DNA of 11,854 bases from Gammaproteobacteria bacterium (GTDB taxonomy: Bacteria; Pseudomonadota; Gammaproteobacteria; DRJJ01). The notes beneath the pieces were generated by a model. That model was given only the letters and a program-made list of their open reading frames with translations. It had not been told where the DNA came from and made no database searches. Positions 7,896 through 11,854 of the stretch are shown in pieces. Location of the stretch: NCBI GenBank assembly GCA_011052255.1, contig DRJJ01000346.1:1-11854 (forward strand), read 5' to 3'. Made by a program: the position numbers and the translations under genes. The first letter of the stretch is position 1; each line of letters begins with the position of its first letter.

Positions 7896-8927
7896 TCAGC
7901 GATTCAGGCGTCTACGCCATTCCTGGAAGCCGCGGAAGTGCTCATAGCCTCGTGTCAGGATGTAATCCAGTACGCCTCGCAAACGATAAAAATAAATAAC
8001 AGAATCGACACGTATGATTTCCTTGCCCCGTTCACTGTAAAAAATCAATGTGGGCGCGTAATTTAGCTGCAGACGTTCCGCCCATTCCCTGGCCGTGGTA
8101 CGCTTTCCTGTTGGGGTAATGACCGGCGCTTCTGACCACATATCCAGTTGCACCACATCAAATGCCCGCAACTGGTTGCGCGTCTCTCGTCTTGAAAAAG
8201 GACCTGCGTGCAGGACATCGCATGAATGACAGTTTTTCTGTTCAAATAGCACCAGCAAAGGGCGTTGAGCCGGGTAACGACTTCGATCCAGCGCATAGGG
8301 TGGCGGCGATAAAAATGGCGCCGTATTCAACGTGGCCTTGCCTTCATTCGGTGCACCTGCCCCACGTGCGAGGTACTTGCGAAAACTTTCTTTTTGATAA
8401 TGTGCATCGGCAACAAACTCAAGCGCTGCCCGAAACCGATAAGGGGACTGATAACCCACCAGTTTGAGTATTATGTTTCCGGCTAGGTCATAAAACAGTA
8501 ACGAGGGGGTGAAATTGGCACTCAGGTGCTCCGCAAACTCGTTTTCAGGTATCACTGTACCGTCTATCTGGGTAACCAGTCGCGTTCCACGCACGTCTAT
8601 TGCGATGATCTCGAAATTTTTTCGAGTATAGTAAACCACATCGCGTTTGTTAAAATTATTCTCCAGAAAGGCCTTGCAGTACGGACAACGCTTTTGCCCG
8701 AAATAAACAATCAGTCCTTTTTTGCCCGCTTTTTTAATCTCACCCAGGTCTTCCTTGATATCCAGAAAGCTTAGAAAAAACCAGTCGGGGGTTTCGACCG
8801 GTTCAGCCAATGGCCGATCATCAAAGTCAGGTGCCGTGATATCGATACCAATTGCAACGGCCGGTAACCATACTATCAACAGACTGAAAAATAAAAATAA
8901 CTGTCGTGAAAAATACACCATAATCAC
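7896..8927 (-). CDS. Secreted protein with two thioredoxin-fold domains
   Basis: A 343-residue protein with an N-terminal hydrophobic signal (about 8-26, likely cleavage after AVA), so it should act in the periplasm or as a membrane-tethered protein. Two thioredoxin-like halves are visible. The first has CPYC at residues 81-84 with the cis-proline in FTP (Pro141). The second has CHSC at 233-236 with cis-proline in YAP (Pro292). Each half ends with a similar segment (LVGYQSPYRFRAALEFV and VDSVIYFYRLRGVLDYI), pointing to an internal duplication. Likely role: thiol-disulfide exchange, perhaps keeping cysteines reduced, similar to SoxW/DsbC-type periplasmic thioredoxins; the partner is unknown. 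GTG 8927 overlaps the upstream DUF2835 stop in a GTGA arrangement; ATG 8921 is an equally good start with GGGTG seven bases upstream. It is probably cotranscribed with the DUF2835 gene. Confidence 0.8.
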   Translation of the reverse strand: MIMVYFSRQLFLFFSLLIVWLPAVAIGIDITAPDFDDRPLAEPVETPDWFFLSFLDIKEDLGEIKKAGKKGLIVYFGQKRCPYCKAFLENNFNKRDVVYYTRKNFEIIAIDVRGTRLVTQIDGTVIPENEFAEHLSANFTPSLLFYDLAGNIILKLVGYQSPYRFRAALEFVADAHYQKESFRKYLARGAGAPNEGKATLNTAPFLSPPPYALDRSRYPAQRPLLVLFEQKNCHSCDVLHAGPFSRRETRNQLRAFDVVQLDMWSEAPVITPTGKRTTAREWAERLQLNYAPTLIFYSERGKEIIRVDSVIYFYRLRGVLDYILTRGYEHFRGFQEWRRRLNR

Positions 8928-9142
8928 ACCCGTTCAAGCGATATCAATCGGTTATCCTTATCATATTTCAGAATGAATTCTCCATGAACTCCATCGTGAC
9001 TGACATGTTGCCGTAACATGCCTGCCGGAAACTGTATCCGGTGATTGTGCTGATCAATCACCTGCACCTGATTCACCTCGCCACAATAATACTGCTGATA
9101 TTGTTCAGTGCTCAGGTGCAGGTGGAATCTAGATTCTGGCAT
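8924..9142 (-). CDS. DUF2835 family protein
   Basis: A 72-residue, His- and Gln-rich, soluble-looking protein with no signal peptide or membrane segment. The pattern YYCGEVNQV, RIQFPAGMLRQHVSHDGVHGEF and the closing LISLERV match the small DUF2835 family as I remember it (RVRFPAxxLxPFVTHDGVxGxF). The function is unknown; the size is normal for the family. The stop TGA overlaps a possible GTG start of the downstream thioredoxin gene, so translational coupling is likely. GGTGG lies somewhat far upstream of the start, followed by an A-run. Confidence 0.75.
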   Translation of the reverse strand: MPESRFHLHLSTEQYQQYYCGEVNQVQVIDQHNHRIQFPAGMLRQHVSHDGVHGEFILKYDKDNRLISLERV

Positions 9143-9154
9143 TGTTTTTTTACC

Positions 9155-9184
9155 ACCCGGTTCAAAGCGTACTTGTACCCGGTT
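9155..9184. repeat. Pair of 8-base direct repeats between the NERD-like and DUF2835 genes
   Basis: ACCCGGTT occurs at 9155-9162 and again at 9177-9184, 22 bases apart start to start, about two helical turns. Between them is the short palindrome GTACTTGTAC (9169-9178 approximately). The pair lies in the 51-base gap just upstream of the DUF2835 gene, where an operator could sit, but chance is possible. Confidence 0.3.
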
Positions 9185-9193
9185 AAACCTGTG

Positions 9194-9784
9194 TCAGTTC
9201 ATGTTCAATTCTGTCACCAACAAGTCCCAGGCTCGCTGCAAATGTGTATTCTGCTGTTTCTTCCTGTCCTGATCCGGACAAACAAGTAATTGCGCCAGAT
9301 CCTGTTGCTGAACGGTTCCACCGGGGCGATCTTTCGGAAAACAGCCCGCACGGGTGAAGACCACCGCTGCCTTTATCTCCTCAAGATCTGACATGGCCTG
9401 CAGCTGAATACGCTTGTCGCGCAGCGCATGCAAGGGGTTTGTAAAACGGAAGCTCTTGCGGCCAATCACCTGGGTCCAGTCATCTGTCTCGGCACCACCA
9501 AAAATCAATCCCTCAAAATCCAGCACATCCAGCAACCATATACCACATGGGGTCATGATCAGATAGTCGGCAGTGTACAGCTGCCCATCTACACCAGGCA
9601 ATAACACCTGAGCCTGAACGCCAACACCGGACTTTCGAACAATTCGGGATATTTGTGCAAGCGGTTTTCGTTGCCGTATCCATATCCTGATTATGATAAT
9701 CAGCAATACTACCGTAACAAAGGCCGCGACCAGATACCCGATGTTATTCAGATATCGGCCGTAATCCTTAATCAGACTCTCCAT
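9194..9784 (-). CDS. Membrane-anchored NERD-like (nuclease-related domain) protein
   Basis: A 196-residue protein with one strong transmembrane segment (about 17-36, followed by a basic stretch RIWIRQRK, so the domain should face the cytoplasm). The region about 55-150 follows the NERD pattern: DYLIMTPCGIWLLDV, then FEGLIFG, a WTQVIG segment, and FTNPLHALRDK, then a hydrophobic AAVVFTRAGCF strand. NERD domains belong to the PD-(D/E)xK nuclease fold. The first acidic residue is present (Asp73), but where active members have an ExK (as in VIETKNYxG) this protein has Asp86-Val-Leu88, so the Lys is missing. It is probably inactive as a nuclease or uses other residues. It heads the minus-strand cluster and is divergent from the transglycosylase gene. 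Family call is from memory of the motif pattern. Confidence 0.7.
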   Translation of the reverse strand: MESLIKDYGRYLNNIGYLVAAFVTVVLLIIIIRIWIRQRKPLAQISRIVRKSGVGVQAQVLLPGVDGQLYTADYLIMTPCGIWLLDVLDFEGLIFGGAETDDWTQVIGRKSFRFTNPLHALRDKRIQLQAMSDLEEIKAAVVFTRAGCFPKDRPGGTVQQQDLAQLLVCPDQDRKKQQNTHLQRAWDLLVTELNMN

Positions 9785-9887
9785 TGCAATACCACAGTTT
9801 TACACTTCCTGAGCAAACACTTCATATATTATGAATAATACCCATGTAATGGTAGACACAGCAAATTTGTTTGAACACAATGTCGGT
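9785..9887. promoter_or_regulatory. Divergent upstream region of the NERD-like gene and slt
   Basis: About 100 AT-rich bases lie between two divergently read genes and must hold promoters for both. For the plus direction, TTTACA (9799-9804) and TATTAT (9827-9832) resemble promoter hexamers but their spacing is 22 bases, too long for a confident pair. If TATTAT is a -10 element, transcription would start near 9839, which favours the slt start at 9888 over the earlier ATG at 9831. Confidence 0.25.
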
Positions 9888-11834
9888 ATGAAATGGATTA
9901 TCCCTCTGCTTGGGCTACTCGGCCTCATCATGCTACTAAATGCCAATGCCACCGAGCCGGATTACGGCATGGAGACCATGCGTAGCCGGTACCAGGATGC
10001 CATGCAGGCATTGAATAAGGGTGACCGCCTGGCATTCTGGGCTCAGGTAGACGTTTTACATAAGTACCCACTTTATCCCTACCTGCGCTATGCAGACATA
10101 AATACTCGTCTGTCCACCGTCAAATCGACTGAAATCAGGACTTTTTTAAAGGCCTTTCCAGACAGCCCTCTCAGCTGGCGCTTACAAAATAACTGGTTGC
10201 AACAGCTTGGCCTGGATAAGCGCTGGCAGGCCTTTCTTGCTGAGAAACCGCTACGCGTTAACACCACACTTCGCTGTTATACCCTGCATGCAAAACATGC
10301 CCTGAAAAGAACATTCAGTATCAAACAATTCAGCAAGATCTGGCTGTCAGGCCGTTCACTCCCATCTGCCTGCGATTCGGTTATCGAACTGATTAATAAA
10401 CAGGGAAAACTGACTTCTGCGCTGGTGTGGCAGCGAATCGAACTGGCCATGCGACGTGGCAACCGACGGCTGGCCCGGTACTTACGACATTTTCTGGACA
10501 AGGAAGAACACATCTGGCTACAGGAATGGCTTGATCTGCACCGACATGCACGACTGAGCCTGAAGCCGGATGCAATCAGTGATAGTAATCCGTACAGCCA
10601 TGCAATCAGGCTCCACAGCCTGTCTCGGCTGATCAGAACTCAACCTGACTATCTTAAGGATCATTGGCTGGAGGTCAGTAAATTAAATGAACTTTCCACC
10701 ACCGAGCTACTGTCACTCGGTAAGAAACTGGCGCTGGCACTGGCCTATCGATACGATCCGGATGCTGATGACTGGCTTGAGCGGATACCAGCTAATATGC
10801 TGGATAAACATGTGGTTATCTGGCGATTACGCGTTGCGCTGCATAACCGTGACTGGGAAAATGTCAAACAACTGGTCACCCTGCTGCCTAAAAAAACGCA
10901 ACAATCATCGCAATGGCAATACTGGTTGGCTCGCGCACTTGCCAACGGCAACCACGCCGACAAAGCGAAAATCATATTCAGAAAACTCGCCCGGCAGCGT
11001 AGCTATGAAGGCTTTCTTTCAGCAGAACGGCTACAACACCCATACAGTTTGCAACAACAAGCCCTTTCTATTGATAAAGACATTCTGGCTAACTTACTGT
11101 CTCTACCTGCTGTGGCTCGTTCACGTGAACTGTTATTTCAGGAACAGATGCTTGATGCCCGACGAGAATGGCACTTCATGACCCGAAACATGGACGAGAT
11201 AGCGCTAAAACATGCGGCCTACATTGCCAGCAACTGGTCATGGCATGATCGTGCCATCTATACACTGGCGCAAACCCAGTACCGCAATGACCTGGAGATC
11301 CGGTTTCCACTACCCTATGACAAACTCCTGAAAACTGCGACTAGCCAGGGAAAGATTGATACGGCATGGGCCTATGCAGTAATAAGACAGGAAAGCAGTT
11401 TTAACCCTGATGCACAATCACCCAAAAATGCCAGGGGGCTGATGCAATTATTGCCCGGCACAGCAAAAAGGGTCGCACGCAAACTTGATGGAAAAACCAT
11501 TGCCGTCGAAAAACTTGGCGATGCCAAACAGAATATACGTCTCGGGCTGGCTTACCTGAATATGTTACTTGATAAAACGAACAATCCCATACTGGCAATG
11601 GCTGCGTATAACGCAGGAAAAAATGCCGTTAAGCGCTGGTTGCCTGAGCAGAGTGACATGGATGCCGACATATGGATAGAAACCATACCCTACCGGGAAA
11701 CGCGTAACTATCTAAAAAATATACTGGCCTATACGCTGATATATGAAAATCGCCTGAATCTGCCCTATACAGCACTTGATATACGTATGCCGCCCGTACT
11801 GGCGATAGCGTCAGGGTCAGACACCTCAGATTGA
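9888..11834 (+). CDS. slt: Soluble lytic murein transglycosylase (Slt70 type)
   Basis: A 648-residue periplasmic enzyme that cleaves the MurNAc-GlcNAc bond of peptidoglycan with formation of 1,6-anhydro-MurNAc. A signal peptide runs to about residue 21 (MKWIIPLLGL start, cleavage after NANA). A long alpha-helical region follows (about 30-470), as in the ring-shaped U and L domains of Slt70. The C-terminal catalytic domain has Glu502 in RQESSF as the likely catalytic acid, GLMQLLPGTA (517-526) and AYNAG (573-577). The length is close to the 645 residues of E. coli Slt70. I chose ATG 9888 because the signal peptide begins there; the frame is open to ATG 9831 (19 residues more, also ATG 9849), but that extension would bury the signal peptide behind a charged stretch. 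The gene is divergent from the NERD-like gene; nothing is visible in the last 20 bases after the stop. Confidence 0.93.
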   Translation: MKWIIPLLGLLGLIMLLNANATEPDYGMETMRSRYQDAMQALNKGDRLAFWAQVDVLHKYPLYPYLRYADINTRLSTVKSTEIRTFLKAFPDSPLSWRLQNNWLQQLGLDKRWQAFLAEKPLRVNTTLRCYTLHAKHALKRTFSIKQFSKIWLSGRSLPSACDSVIELINKQGKLTSALVWQRIELAMRRGNRRLARYLRHFLDKEEHIWLQEWLDLHRHARLSLKPDAISDSNPYSHAIRLHSLSRLIRTQPDYLKDHWLEVSKLNELSTTELLSLGKKLALALAYRYDPDADDWLERIPANMLDKHVVIWRLRVALHNRDWENVKQLVTLLPKKTQQSSQWQYWLARALANGNHADKAKIIFRKLARQRSYEGFLSAERLQHPYSLQQQALSIDKDILANLLSLPAVARSRELLFQEQMLDARREWHFMTRNMDEIALKHAAYIASNWSWHDRAIYTLAQTQYRNDLEIRFPLPYDKLLKTATSQGKIDTAWAYAVIRQESSFNPDAQSPKNARGLMQLLPGTAKRVARKLDGKTIAVEKLGDAKQNIRLGLAYLNMLLDKTNNPILAMAAYNAGKNAVKRWLPEQSDMDADIWIETIPYRETRNYLKNILAYTLIYENRLNLPYTALDIRMPPVLAIASGSDTSD

Positions 11835-11854
11835 TTCAAACTCAACCCAGATAG

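Noticed and set aside
9831..9887. Longer slt start at ATG 9831 or 9849
   Set aside because: The extra residues precede a typical signal peptide at 9888, no ribosome-binding site is seen for 9831, and length from 9888 matches Slt70.

Overview
The window looks like a piece of chromosome from a gammaproteobacterium with roughly balanced GC. Evidence for this is a RelA that aligns through its whole length with the gammaproteobacterial RelA branch, an Slt70-type soluble lytic transglycosylase of the usual size, and a DUF2835 protein, a family I know mainly from Gammaproteobacteria. A periplasmic multiheme cytochrome c suggests respiratory versatility. I cannot name the genus. There are no RNA genes, insertion sequences, CRISPR arrays or phage genes visible, and no gene-free stretch longer than about 120 bases.

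Left block, plus strand (2-5542): a 5'-truncated, divergent alkylsulfatase-type metallo-beta-lactamase protein; one base after its stop, an exported PafA-like alkaline phosphatase with the full set of catalytic residues; then, after a 98-base gap, an exported octaheme cytochrome c fused to HEAT and TPR repeats. The first two form a likely transcription unit of ester-cleaving hydrolases. The cytochrome gene probably has its own expression signals.

Middle block, minus strand (9784-5557, read right to left): a membrane-anchored NERD-like protein, a DUF2835 protein, a secreted protein with two thioredoxin domains (start overlapping the DUF2835 stop), and relA. The first three are closely spaced. 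relA follows a 119-base gap with a possible promoter of its own. relA and the cytochrome gene converge with only 14 bases between them.

Right block, plus strand (9888-11834): a soluble lytic murein transglycosylase divergent from the NERD-like gene, with about 100 bases of shared upstream region.

Most of the window is housekeeping or ordinary accessory metabolism. The points worth a second look are the RelA that keeps a complete hydrolase active site while carrying the RelA-type EFDD motif and a Met in place of a usually conserved Gly, the octaheme-HEAT-TPR fusion, the divergent metal site of the alkylsulfatase homologue, the NERD domain that seems to have lost its catalytic Lys, and the small uncharacterised envelope cluster upstream of relA. 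I do not see a clear case for a wholly new system.
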